A stretch of DNA of 15,894 bases from DASSUC01 sp035649895 (GCA_035649895.1 DASRIS010000199.1:1-15894); one strand, 5' to 3'; positions 6,805 to 15,894 are shown, numbered from the stretch's first letter. Numbers and translations: made by a program. The notes: generated by a model not told the origin, from the letters alone.

Positions 6805-7753
6805 CTGGGGGAAGGGCGAGCTGCTCTGGGGGTGCGACGAGGGCGCCGCCGGTGCCGAACGAGAGCAGCCAGGCCCCGCCCTTCGGGGTCTGGTAACGAT
6901 CCGCGGTGCCGGCCCCGGCCAGCGCGGCCAGGACCGGTGGGACCACCGCCCCCTGGCTGCAGACCACTGTGGACCGGGCGGCGGAGCAAGCCCGCAGCCG
7001 GCTGGCCGCCACGGCCACGGCGGTCGCCGTGTGGTCTGCCGCCGTGTGGTCTGCCGCCGCCGGCGCGGCGTCCGCCGCTGCCCCTGTACCGGCCTCCTCG
7101 GCGAAGGCGTCCTCGGCGAAGGCGGTGTCCACCTCGACGGTCAGGTCGAGCGCGGCGGCCAGCGGCGCCAGCGTCTGCACGCACCGCCGCGCCGGCGCCG
7201 ACACCAGCCGCTCCGGCGCGAACAGCCCGAGCGTGTGGCACAGCGCGGCGGCCTGGGCGGTGCCCTCCGCGTCGAGTGGGCGAGCCGCATCCGGCCCCGG
7301 CCACGAACCCCGCTCACCGGCCGCGGCGTGGCGGACCAGGACCACCGCGCCCGCCAGCGGCGGCAGCTGCGCGTACCGGTCGAGCACCTCGGCGTCGTGC
7401 GGGTACGTCAGCAGGGACCGCGCCTCGGCCAGCGTCGCCCAGCGGATCTGGTCCACCTCGGGCCCTGGCGTGAAGCCGACCGAGCCGACGACCCGCATCG
7501 CCCAGAAGTCCACGACCTTGGGCACCCCGCGGGACAGGTAGCGGACCGAGGACAGGGACACCACGGGCGCCGCCCGCAGCCCCGTCTCCTCGCCGACCTC
7601 CCGGACCGCCGCGGCCAGCGGGGTCTCCCGGTCCAGCAGCTTGCCTTTCGGCAGCGACCAGTCGTCGTGCCGGGGGCGGTGCACCAGGCAGATCTGCAGC
7701 CCGGCTGGGGACTCGCGGCAGACCACGCCGCCGGCCGCGTGGATCCCGGTCAC
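6794..7753 (-). CDS. mutT1: Nudix hydrolase fused to a histidine-phosphatase domain (MutT1-like)
   Basis: A 319-residue two-domain protein like mycobacterial MutT1, which removes oxidised guanine nucleotides and cleaves dinucleoside polyphosphates. Residues 1-130 are the Nudix domain with a complete Nudix box (37-59, GKLLDRE then REVGEETGL). Residues about 135-310 are a histidine-phosphatase domain opening with VLVRHAAAG (R141, H142). Its second motif reads CSQGAV, so the usual second catalytic His is Q267. The Ala-rich segment at about 213-243 comes from two separate 15-bp in-frame duplications. The GTG at 7753 is chosen because it overlaps the CHAD stop by 4 bp (GTGA). A start at 7795 would add 14 residues and a longer overlap. 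The gene ends inside a 23-bp palindrome. Confidence 0.9.
   Translation of the reverse strand: MTGIHAAGGVVCRESPAGLQICLVHRPRHDDWSLPKGKLLDRETPLAAAVREVGEETGLRAAPVVSLSSVRYLSRGVPKVVDFWAMRVVGSVGFTPGPEVDQIRWATLAEARSLLTYPHDAEVLDRYAQLPPLAGAVVLVRHAAAGERGSWPGPDAARPLDAEGTAQAAALCHTLGLFAPERLVSAPARRCVQTLAPLAAALDLTVEVDTAFAEDAFAEEAGTGAAADAAPAAADHTAADHTATAVAVAASRLRACSAARSTVVCSQGAVVPPVLAALAGAGTADRYQTPKGGAWLLSFGTGGALVAPPEQLALPPGRI
7026..7124. repeat. Two in-frame 15-bp tandem duplications inside mutT1
   Basis: GCCGTGTGGTCTGCC is repeated at 7026-7040 and 7041-7055. TCCTCGGCGAAGGCG is repeated at 7095-7109 and 7110-7124. They encode ADHTA-ADHTA and FAEDA-FAEEA in a variable loop of the phosphatase domain. Both keep the frame. 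Confidence 0.9.
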
Positions 7754-9330
7754 GGCAGCCACGCGGTCAGCCTCGGCCGGGTGGCCGCCCGCCACGCCTT
7801 GGTGAAACCGGCCCGGACCCGGCGCATCTGCGCCCGCTCCCGCTCCACCAGCCGCCCGGCGGTCACCGCGAGCAGGTGGTCATCCGGGTCCGAGCGGGCG
7901 ATGGACAGCCACGCCTGCGCCGCCACGGCGGCGTCCCGGTGCTCGCCCAGCAGGTCCTGCACCCGGGCCAGAGCCGCACCGAGGGCAGTGGCGGGTGCGC
8001 CGGCCACGACGGCCGCCGCCTCCACGGCGTACCGGGCGTGCCTGCCGGTGGTCCGTACCGCGTGCCAGTGTTCGTCCGGCGCGGCGGCGTCGAGGTCGGC
8101 CGCGCCACCGATGCCCTGGCTCCCGTAGGCCAGCCGCCGCCACGGCTGCGCTGCCAGGCGGGGCAGCAGCTCGCCGGCGGGGCGTTCGGCGGCCGGGGTG
8201 AGCGAGGGCGCCTGCGCCGCCGCCACAAGATCGTCCACAAGCGACCGGTACCGCTTGGCGGCCAGCGCCTTCTCCAGCTCGGCGAGCGCGTCCTCGTGCC
8301 GGGCGGCGAGGTCCGCGTCGAGGCGGGCGACCGCCACCTCGTCCAGCGGCGCCAGCGGGTCGGCGGCCGCCGTACGGCGCAGCCGGGCGCGCAGCACCTC
8401 CGCGTCCCGCGCCGCGCCCAGCACGCCGTCCAGCCAGGCGAGCTCGTCGCGCAGGCGGTCGGCCCACGCCTGGTCCAGCAGCGGCGCGAAGGTCCGCAGG
8501 TCGCTGCGCAGCCGCCGGCAGCCGGCCCGCATCCGGTGCACCGGGGTGCCGTCGCCGCCGCTGCCAACACGGTCGCCGTCGTTGTCGTTGCTGGCGTTGG
8601 CGGGCTGGCCGAGCCGTACCAGCGGGTCCTGGTTGAGGATGCGGGCGACGTCGGTGCGCAGCACCGCGGTGATGGCCTCGCCGGCGCTCGCCCGCCGCCG
8701 CCTCAGCCGCGGCGGCGGTGGCAGCTCCGGTGGCGCCGAGGCGGCCGGGCCCAGCGCCCGCACATGCTTCGGGGTGAACCCGCCGCCGGTCGCCCCGGCC
8801 GCGCGCAGCGCGGCCTCCACCCGGTCCAGCTGCTCGCGGTCGCAGCCGCGCCGCTCGACCTCGATCTCGCGGAACCTCAGCTTGGTACGCCGCCCGTCGA
8901 GCACGCTCACCGTGTCGTCGGCCACCTCGGCGAGCACCCCGCCTGAGCCGTCCCGCAGCTCGTACCCCCGCCGCACGGTGCGCACGACGGCGGCCGGGGC
9001 GAGTGGGGCGCCGCGGTGCCAGACGGTGACCAGCGCCGCCAGCTCCGGTGGGACCGTGCCCGGCGCCGCGCGCCGGGAGATCTCCCGCCGGACGCCGGGC
9101 ACCTGTGCCGGCAGCTTGACCGTCCACGGCGCCGGGTCACCGCGGCGGTAGCGCAGCGAGACACCGGCCCGGGCCAGCCTCAGGTCGGCGGTGTCGAAGT
9201 AGGTCGCCTTCAGCGTGGCCGGCGGCAGCTCGACCACCTGCCCGCCGGAGGGCAGGCACGGCGTGAGGTCGGGCACGGCGAACCCCGGGCCGGCCTCGTA
9301 CTTGCGCTCCTCCTCGAGCATGGCCGTCAC
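7750..9330 (-). CDS. CYTH-CHAD domain protein, likely polyphosphate-associated
   Basis: A 526-residue protein. Residues 1 to about 195 form a CYTH (triphosphate tunnel) domain with an ExExK-type start (EEERK, residues 6-10) and tunnel strands such as KATYFDTADLRLARAGVSLRYR, TVKL and KLRFREIEVE. Residues about 215-520 form a CHAD helical domain with its repeated basic motifs: VHRMRAGCRRLRSDLRTF (H265 onward), GAARDAEVL, HAVRTTGRHARYAVE and GEHRDAAVA. CHAD domains bind polyphosphate, and CYTH domains act on triphosphates, so placement 8 bp after ppk fits a polyP role. A Gly/Asn/Asp-rich insert (about 241-262) precedes the first CHAD motif. The GTG at 9330 has only a weak SD; ATG at 9321 (M4) is an alternative. 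The stop overlaps mutT1 by 4 bp. The biochemical activity is not established by the sequence. Confidence 0.9.
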   Translation of the reverse strand: MTAMLEEERKYEAGPGFAVPDLTPCLPSGGQVVELPPATLKATYFDTADLRLARAGVSLRYRRGDPAPWTVKLPAQVPGVRREISRRAAPGTVPPELAALVTVWHRGAPLAPAAVVRTVRRGYELRDGSGGVLAEVADDTVSVLDGRRTKLRFREIEVERRGCDREQLDRVEAALRAAGATGGGFTPKHVRALGPAASAPPELPPPPRLRRRRASAGEAITAVLRTDVARILNQDPLVRLGQPANASNDNDGDRVGSGGDGTPVHRMRAGCRRLRSDLRTFAPLLDQAWADRLRDELAWLDGVLGAARDAEVLRARLRRTAAADPLAPLDEVAVARLDADLAARHEDALAELEKALAAKRYRSLVDDLVAAAQAPSLTPAAERPAGELLPRLAAQPWRRLAYGSQGIGGAADLDAAAPDEHWHAVRTTGRHARYAVEAAAVVAGAPATALGAALARVQDLLGEHRDAAVAAQAWLSIARSDPDDHLLAVTAGRLVERERAQMRRVRAGFTKAWRAATRPRLTAWLP

Positions 9331-9338
9331 TGTAGGTC

Positions 9339-11477
<2,139 letters not shown>

Positions 11478-11555
11478 CCCGCCATCATCACTCCCACCAG
11501 GCAGGTGCGCGCGCCGGTGTCAGTGCGGCAGGTGAGGGGGCTGGGCGCGGGCCGG

Positions 11556-12422
11556 TCAGGGCAGGGTGGGCAGGGTCACCCTGGTGACCGCGCCGGTGGC
11601 GTCCTGCTCGAGCTGCAGCCGCTGGCCGAACCGCAGCAGCCGCAGGCCACCCGCGTCAAAGGCGGCGGAGCCGAACTCCACCTGGGTGCCGTCGTCGAGC
11701 AGCACCGTGCCTGAGCGGCTCTCCGGGTCGTACGTCGCGACCGTGCCCTGCATGCGTGCACCGTACCCGGCCACCAGCGCCCGGGTGTGCCGGCCGACCC
11801 CGAGCCGTACCGCCGCGGCCAGGTCGGCCGCTGTGTCGACGTCGCGGCGCAGCGACGGCCACTCCCCGGCCAGCGCCAGCGCCCCGCCTGCGGTGTGGGC
11901 CGCGGCGGACCCCGGCCCGAACCGCGGGCACATCGCGACCCCGGCCGGCGCGGCGAGCAGCGTGGTGCCGGTGCCGGCCGCATCCGGCACGAAGGCCAGC
12001 TGGTTGGCGGCCTGCGCCGCGCGCAGGGCTGCGGCCAGCTCAGCGGCGCGCAGCGCCGGCAGGTCGGCGGTGAGTGCCGCCGCGGGAGCCGCGGCACGTC
12101 CCCCGGGGGGAACCCCGATGCCCGCGGGCTGGCGGCCCAGGCCGTAGAGCAGGGCCGCGTTCAGCCCGGCGTCGGGCAGGTCTGGTACGACATCCGCGCC
12201 CAGCCGGGCCGAGGCCTGCGCGACGAGCGGGTCGTCGGTGACCACCCGGGCGACGGCGACCTCGGGACAGTCGAGTGCCGCCGCGACCGTGTCCAGCGCC
12301 AGCGCGAGCGCCAGGCGCTCGTGGGAGACGGCCGGCAGCGCGCCGCGCAGCCGCGTCTTGCCCGCGCCCAGGCGTTTCACGGGCAGCACCACGGCCCATC
12401 CTGCGTCCGGCACGTGGCCCAT
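11556..12422 (-). CDS. cofC: F420 guanylyltransferase CofC/FbiD with a C-terminal cold-shock-like domain
   Basis: CofC/FbiD activates a three-carbon acid with GTP (2-phospholactate, or phosphoenolpyruvate in mycobacterial FbiD) to start coenzyme F420 assembly. Residues 1 to about 215 match the family: WAVVLPVKRLGAGKTRL (nucleotide site), VTDDPLV, LTADLPALR, GTGTTLL, GPGSAAAHTAGGA and DVDTAADLAAAVRLGVGRHTR. Known single-domain members end here at roughly 210-220 residues. This protein continues in frame to 288: residues about 224-288 (MQGTVATYDPESRSGTVLL, DDGTQVEF, LLRFGQRLQLE) look like a small OB/cold-shock-type beta barrel. The aromatic RNA-contact residues of true cold-shock proteins are absent. 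The ATG at 12422 is chosen because the conserved region starts there. M224 (ATG at 11753) could start a separate product, but has no good SD. Confidence 0.88.
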   Translation of the reverse strand: MGHVPDAGWAVVLPVKRLGAGKTRLRGALPAVSHERLALALALDTVAAALDCPEVAVARVVTDDPLVAQASARLGADVVPDLPDAGLNAALLYGLGRQPAGIGVPPGGRAAAPAAALTADLPALRAAELAAALRAAQAANQLAFVPDAAGTGTTLLAAPAGVAMCPRFGPGSAAAHTAGGALALAGEWPSLRRDVDTAADLAAAVRLGVGRHTRALVAGYGARMQGTVATYDPESRSGTVLLDDGTQVEFGSAAFDAGGLRLLRFGQRLQLEQDATGAVTRVTLPTLP

Positions 12423-12534
12423 TCTGCCGGCCGGTGGGGCCCTACCGGCTCTCACCGGATGGCGGGGCCGCCTGGCCGGTTGCCGCGGCGGCCAGGCATG
12501 ATTCGCAGCAGGCGGATGCGGTAGGAGGGCGACC

Positions 12535-13314
12535 GTGGCAGGACGCAGGATCGGGTTCTGGCGGCGGCTCGCGGTGGTCGTCATCAAGCCGACGCTCACT
12601 CTCCTCACCCGCCGCAGCTGGCACGGCATGGAGCACGTGCCGCCGGCCGGCGGGGTGATCCTCGCCGCGAACCACGTGTCCCACGCCGACCCGTTGACCT
12701 GTGCCCACTTCGTCTACGACGCGGGGCGCTGGCCCCAGTTCCTCGGCAAGGCGAGCCTGTTCGAGGTGCCGGTCCTGGGCTGGTACCTGCGCCAGGTCCG
12801 GCAGATCCCGGTCTACCGCGGCACCGTCGACGCGGTGCGCGCCCTGCAGGCCGCGGTCGAGGCGGTGCGGGCCGGTGACGCCGTTCTCATCTACCCGGAG
12901 GGGACCACCACCAAGGAGCCGCAGCTGTGGCCGATGCGGGGCAAGACCGGGGTGGCCCGGCTGTGGCTGGCCACCGGTGCCCCGGTCGTCCCGATCGTGA
13001 TGTGGGGCCCGCAGCGCATCTTCGACCCGCGTACCGCGCGGCTGCGGCTGCGCCCGCGCACGCCGGTCACTGTCGTCGCCCGGCCGCCCATCGACCTGTC
13101 CAAATGGGCTGGGGCGGCGCCCAGCACCAGCACGCTCTACGAGATCACGGACGAGATCATGCGGCGGATCACCGAGATCCTGGCCGAGGTCCGCGGCGAT
13201 CCGCCGCCGTCCGGCTCTGCCGTCCCGGACGAGCCAGGCGCCCCGGACGACCGGGACGCCCCGGACGAGCCAGGCGCCCCGGATGCCGCGGCCGGTGGCG
13301 AGGTGGCGCGGTGA
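12535..13314 (+). CDS. plsC: 1-acylglycerol-3-phosphate acyltransferase family protein
   Basis: A PlsC-type acyltransferase at the cytoplasmic membrane, adding an acyl chain to lysophosphatidic acid to make phosphatidic acid. The protein has 259 residues. The catalytic NHxxxxD motif is NHVSHAD (46-52), the glycerol-phosphate binding block is YPEGTTTKE, and LGKASLFEVPVLGWYLRQV and VVPIVMWGPQRIF match further blocks. A hydrophobic N-terminal stretch (about 11-25) probably anchors it. The C-terminal 45 residues are an acidic, Pro-rich, disordered tail carrying an internal repeat. The GTG start has a strong SD (AGGAGGG, 12523-12529) 5 nt upstream. The stop overlaps gpsA by 4 bp, so the pair is an operon providing glycerol-3-phosphate and its acylation. 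PlsC paralogues may use other acyl acceptors, so the exact substrate is inferred. Confidence 0.92.
   Translation: MAGRRIGFWRRLAVVVIKPTLTLLTRRSWHGMEHVPPAGGVILAANHVSHADPLTCAHFVYDAGRWPQFLGKASLFEVPVLGWYLRQVRQIPVYRGTVDAVRALQAAVEAVRAGDAVLIYPEGTTTKEPQLWPMRGKTGVARLWLATGAPVVPIVMWGPQRIFDPRTARLRLRPRTPVTVVARPPIDLSKWAGAAPSTSTLYEITDEIMRRITEILAEVRGDPPPSGSAVPDEPGAPDDRDAPDEPGAPDAAAGGEVAR
13225..13283. repeat. 23-bp direct repeat in the plsC tail, period 36 bp
   Basis: The same 23 bases (beginning CCGGACGAGCCAGGCG) occur at 13225-13247 and 13261-13283, with a partial related copy between. In frame they encode two PDEPGAPD units in the disordered C-terminal tail of PlsC. Confidence 0.9.
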
Positions 13315-14321
13315 ACGCGAACGACGGCGTGCGCGCCGCTGTGCTCGGCGCCGGCTCCTGGGGTACGGCCTTCGCCAAGGTGCTGGCCGACGCCGGCAAC
13401 CAGGTGACGATCTGGTCCCGCCGGCCCGAGGTGGCGCAGGCGATCACCGAGCACCGCAGCAACGCCGAGTACCTGCCCGAGCTGCGCCTGCCGGACCTGG
13501 TGTCGGCCACCGCGAGCGCCGAGGAGGCCCTGGCGGAGGCGGAGATCGTGGTGCTGTCGGTCCCGTCCCAGACGCTGCGCGGCAACCTCACCGGGTGGAC
13601 CTCGGCGGTACGCCCGGACGCCACGCTGATCAGCCTGATGAAAGGCATCGAGCTGGGCACCACCAAGCGGATGAGCGAGGTGATCTGCGAGACCGCCAGC
13701 GTGCCGGCCGAGCGGGTCGCCGTGGTGTCCGGGCCGAACCTCGCCGCCGAGGTGGCCCGCGAGTACCCCACCGCGACCGTGGTGGCGTGCACCGACACGT
13801 CCCGGGCCACGTACGTGCAGCGGGTGGTGACCACCCCGTACTTCCGGCCGTACACCAACGACGACGTGATCGGCTGCGAGCTGGGCGGCGCGGTGAAGAA
13901 CGTGATCGCCCTGGCGTACGGCATCGCCACCGCGATGGGGCTGGGCGACAACACCAAGGCCACCCTGATCACCAGAGGGCTGGCCGAGACCGCCCGGCTG
14001 GGCGTGGCGCTGGGCGCCGACCCGTTGACCTTCGCCGGACTGGCCGGCCTGGGCGACCTGGTCGTCACGTGCATGTCGCCGCTGTCGCGCAACCGCACCT
14101 TCGGCGAGCACCTGGGCCGGGGGAAGACGCTGGAGCAGGCGCGGGTCGCCACGCGGCAGATCGCCGAAGGCGTGAAGAGCTGCCTGGCGATCCGCGACCT
14201 CGCCCGCCAGCACGGGGTGGAGATGCCGATCACCGAGCAGGTGGAGCGGGTGTGCCACGAGGGCGTGGACCCGAAGGTGGCCCTTTACACCCTGATGAGC
14301 CGGGAGACCAAACCCGAGTAG
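13311..14321 (+). CDS. gpsA: NAD(P)H-dependent glycerol-3-phosphate dehydrogenase
   Basis: GpsA reduces dihydroxyacetone phosphate to sn-glycerol-3-phosphate in the cytoplasm, the backbone for membrane phospholipids. The 336 residues match the family length. The N-terminal Rossmann fold has VLGAGSWGTA (GxGxxG, 13-18) and the conserved SLMKGIE (K111) and VVSGPNLAAEVA. The C-terminal domain has the catalytic lysine region GCELGGAVKNVIALAYG (K196) and GLGDLVVTCMSPLSRNRTFG. The GTG start at 13311 overlaps the plsC stop by 4 bp and gives the expected short lead before the dinucleotide motif; a GAGG about 8 nt upstream may serve as SD. It ends 7 bp from the convergent SDR-like gene, with no terminator in the gap. 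Confidence 0.96.
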   Translation: MNANDGVRAAVLGAGSWGTAFAKVLADAGNQVTIWSRRPEVAQAITEHRSNAEYLPELRLPDLVSATASAEEALAEAEIVVLSVPSQTLRGNLTGWTSAVRPDATLISLMKGIELGTTKRMSEVICETASVPAERVAVVSGPNLAAEVAREYPTATVVACTDTSRATYVQRVVTTPYFRPYTNDDVIGCELGGAVKNVIALAYGIATAMGLGDNTKATLITRGLAETARLGVALGADPLTFAGLAGLGDLVVTCMSPLSRNRTFGEHLGRGKTLEQARVATRQIAEGVKSCLAIRDLARQHGVEMPITEQVERVCHEGVDPKVALYTLMSRETKPE

Positions 14322-14328
14322 CGGGCGC

Positions 14329-15183
14329 TCAGTCGTACCGGAAGGAGAAGCCCGCGGCCCGCAGCTTCGCCGAGGAGACCGGCCGGGTCGTGGTCCGCAC
14401 CTCGCCGGTGAAGGTGACCGGCGGCAGCCCCAGCTCCGCCGTGAGCTTGCCGAAGACCACATCCACAGTGGGCGGTACGACCGCGTCCGGAACCGCGTTG
14501 TAGACGCCGACCAGGTCGCGTCCTACGGCGAAGGCCGCAGCCGCCGCGGCGTCGCGGTAGTCGATGCGGTAGTAGAGCGCGTCCGCGGCGAACGGCACCT
14601 TGCCGTCGAGGTGCTCGTGGGTGAAGCGGATGAGGGCGGCGTCGTCGAGGTCGTCCGGGTGGCCGGTCACCTCGGGCAGGCGCAGCACCGCTCCGCGGCC
14701 GGACTCCAGCACGGTGCGTTCGGCGGTGCTGAAGCTCTGCGCGGCCGGCTCCAGGGCGATGCTCGCCGGCGCCCGCTCGTCGATCGGGTCGTCGCCCTGC
14801 TTGCCGCCACCAGAACCGTTGCCGGGTCTGCCATCGCCGTAGACCACGAACGACGACAGGAGCAACAGGCGCGGCTGTGCGAGCGCGACCGACCGGGTCA
14901 CCAGCAGCAGCGTCCGCCGGAACTCGGCCGCCCGGTCGCGCCGGGAGCTGGCGAAGCGCAGCCGGGGCCGGGCGGCCAGCATCACCGCGTCGGCGTCGAC
15001 CACGGCGGCGCGCAGCGCGGTCGCGTCGTCGGTGGGCACGACAAGGGCCTCGGCGCAGGCTCCGGCGACCTGGGGCAGGCGCGCGGGCGAGGACGTGGTG
15101 CCCACCACGTGATGGCCCGCCCGGCTCCACTGCTTGGCCAGCTCCAAGCCGATCGCGCCGCAACCGACGATGACGTATCGCAC
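14329..15183 (-). CDS. NAD(P)-binding SDR/epimerase-like protein lacking the catalytic Tyr-Lys pair
   Basis: A 284-residue Rossmann-fold protein. It starts MRYVIVGCGAIGLELAKQW, with the dinucleotide motif GCGAIG at 7-12. An epimerase-like LLLLSSFVVYGDGR follows (about 106-119), and the C-terminal half has substrate-lid segments (RIDYRDAA, VYNAVPDAV). Where extended SDRs carry YxxxK, this protein reads FSTAE (F151), so ordinary SDR oxidoreduction is doubtful; it may be a YeeZ-like atypical SDR. A Gly-rich insert (about 118-130) follows the serine strand. The GTG at 15183 is chosen because GGAGGT (15192-15187) lies just upstream; an in-frame start at 15216 would put 11 non-family residues first. 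It is divergent from the PLP-enzyme gene. The substrate is unknown. Confidence 0.8.
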   Translation of the reverse strand: MRYVIVGCGAIGLELAKQWSRAGHHVVGTTSSPARLPQVAGACAEALVVPTDDATALRAAVVDADAVMLAARPRLRFASSRRDRAAEFRRTLLLVTRSVALAQPRLLLLSSFVVYGDGRPGNGSGGGKQGDDPIDERAPASIALEPAAQSFSTAERTVLESGRGAVLRLPEVTGHPDDLDDAALIRFTHEHLDGKVPFAADALYYRIDYRDAAAAAAFAVGRDLVGVYNAVPDAVVPPTVDVVFGKLTAELGLPPVTFTGEVRTTTRPVSSAKLRAAGFSFRYD

Positions 15184-15268
15184 CGTACCTCCGTTCGATC
15201 TTGGCCAGTCTGGCACGGACAGCCGTTCGGTGGCATCAGACGACGGAGGTAGAGGAATCGTCGTCCGG

Positions 15269-15894
15269 ATGGCTGACGATAGTGGCGTGAGCTCATCTTC
15301 GACGTACCGTGACGGAACTCGGTGCGTACACGCCGGCAGACTCTCCCCGCAGCCGGGCCAGCCGTTCCTGCCCGGGCCGGTGTTCGCGTCGACCTACCAC
15401 CTCGACCCGGTCGCCGGGCCGCAGCCGGGCGTGGACGGCTACGGGCGTCCGGACAACGCGAGCCGGCGGGCGCTTGAGGCCGCCATCGGGGCGCTGGAGG
15501 GCGGTGGCGAGTGCCTTGCCTTCGCCTCCGGCATGGCCGCGATCTCCGCGGTCCTGTTCGCGCTGACCAGCCAGGGCGACACCGTCGTGGTGCCGGCGGA
15601 CGGCTACTACCACACCCGGGCGGTGGCCCGCTCGGTGCTCGCGCCGCGGGGTGTGACGGTGCTCACCGCGCCGACCGCTGGGCCGTACCCGCCGCTGGCC
15701 GGGGTGCGGCTGGTGCTGCTGGAGTCGCCGGCCAACCCCAGCCTTGACGTGTGCGACCTGGTCGCGCTGTCGGGCGCGGCCCGGGCCGCCGGGGCGCTGG
15801 TCGCCGTCGACAACACCACCGCCACGCCGCTCGGGCTGCGCCCGCTGGACCTCGGCGCGGACATCGCGGTGGCCTCCGCGACAAAGGCGCTCTC
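15269..15894 (+). CDS. Cystathionine gamma-lyase/synthase family PLP enzyme, cut by window end
   Basis: The N-terminal two thirds of a Cys/Met-metabolism PLP enzyme (trans-sulfuration family: cystathionine gamma-lyase, gamma-synthase and relatives). Visible landmarks are DGTRCVHAGR near the start, GPVFASTYHLDP, GYGRPDNASRRALE, LAFASGMAAISAVLFAL (cofactor phosphate region), the PLP-stacking GYY, LLESPANPSLDV, VAVDNTTATPLGLRPL (aspartate that contacts the PLP nitrogen), and ASATKAL. The lysine of that last motif should form the PLP Schiff base, and the window ends a few bases later. The ATG at 15269 has SD-like GGAGGTAGAGGA (15245-15256), rather far upstream; GTG at 15287 is in frame and a real alternative. 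Lyase cannot be told from synthase without the C-terminus. Confidence 0.88.
   Translation, partial: MADDSGVSSSSTYRDGTRCVHAGRLSPQPGQPFLPGPVFASTYHLDPVAGPQPGVDGYGRPDNASRRALEAAIGALEGGGECLAFASGMAAISAVLFALTSQGDTVVVPADGYYHTRAVARSVLAPRGVTVLTAPTAGPYPPLAGVRLVLLESPANPSLDVCDLVALSGAARAAGALVAVDNTTATPLGLRPLDLGADIAVASATKAL

Noticed and set aside
11478..11555. A ppk promoter in the cofC-ppk gap
   Set aside because: No -10/-35 pair with acceptable spacing could be found on the minus strand, so cotranscription with cofC stays open.
12423..12534. CATGAT (12497-12502) as a plsC -10 box
   Set aside because: TTGCCG upstream is only 11 nt away, a spacing that does not make a promoter.

Overview
This is a high-GC bacterial chromosome segment with many GTG starts and 4-bp GTGA stop/start overlaps. 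It reads as an actinobacterium. The IclR-type regulator next to leuCD, the HU protein with a long Lys/Ala tail, the F420 gene and the run hup / mutT1 / CYTH-CHAD / ppk / cofC / plsC / gpsA suggest the Micromonosporaceae. That placement comes from recalled gene content and order, not a search. No rRNA, tRNA, CRISPR array, phage or transposase gene was seen.

Left edge (1-3095): a small accessory patch. It holds a vapC-like PIN toxin (380-784) preceded by an antitoxin gene with a recognisable C-terminal half but an unrecognisable proline-rich N-terminal half. Facing it is a 751-residue MMPL/RND-type membrane transporter on the minus strand.

Leucine block (3219-5985): an NdgR-type IclR regulator is divergent from leuC-leuD, with only 36 bp between the start codons. 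Both starts sit exactly 6 nt after a TANNNT -10 hexamer, so both genes look leaderless and their promoters overlap face to face.

hup and a structured gap (5986-6793): the HU gene has a good SD, a plausible promoter and a 15-bp GC-rich terminator hairpin. Between hup and the convergent mutT1 gene lies a perfect 23-bp inverted repeat with a 9-nt loop. It swallows the mutT1 stop codon and is preceded by an extra partial copy of its arm.

Polyphosphate / F420 block on the minus strand, transcribed from right to left: cofC (12422-11556) with an extra C-terminal cold-shock-like domain, ppk, a CYTH-CHAD protein and mutT1. The ppk-CHAD gap is 8 bp and CHAD-mutT1 overlap by 4 bp, so the last three look like one operon joining polyP synthesis, a likely polyP-binding protein and nucleotide-pool cleaning.

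Right edge on the plus strand: plsC and gpsA overlap by 4 bp and supply two early steps of glycerophospholipid synthesis. A divergent NAD-binding SDR-like protein follows on the minus strand. Last is a trans-sulfuration PLP enzyme, cut by the window end just after its predicted PLP lysine.

Most of the window is ordinary actinobacterial core genome. The points most worth a second look are the 23-bp palindrome at the mutT1 end, the CofC/OB-fold fusion, the overlapping leaderless ndgR/leuC promoters, and a possible leaderless 20-codon ORF overlapping the hup start.
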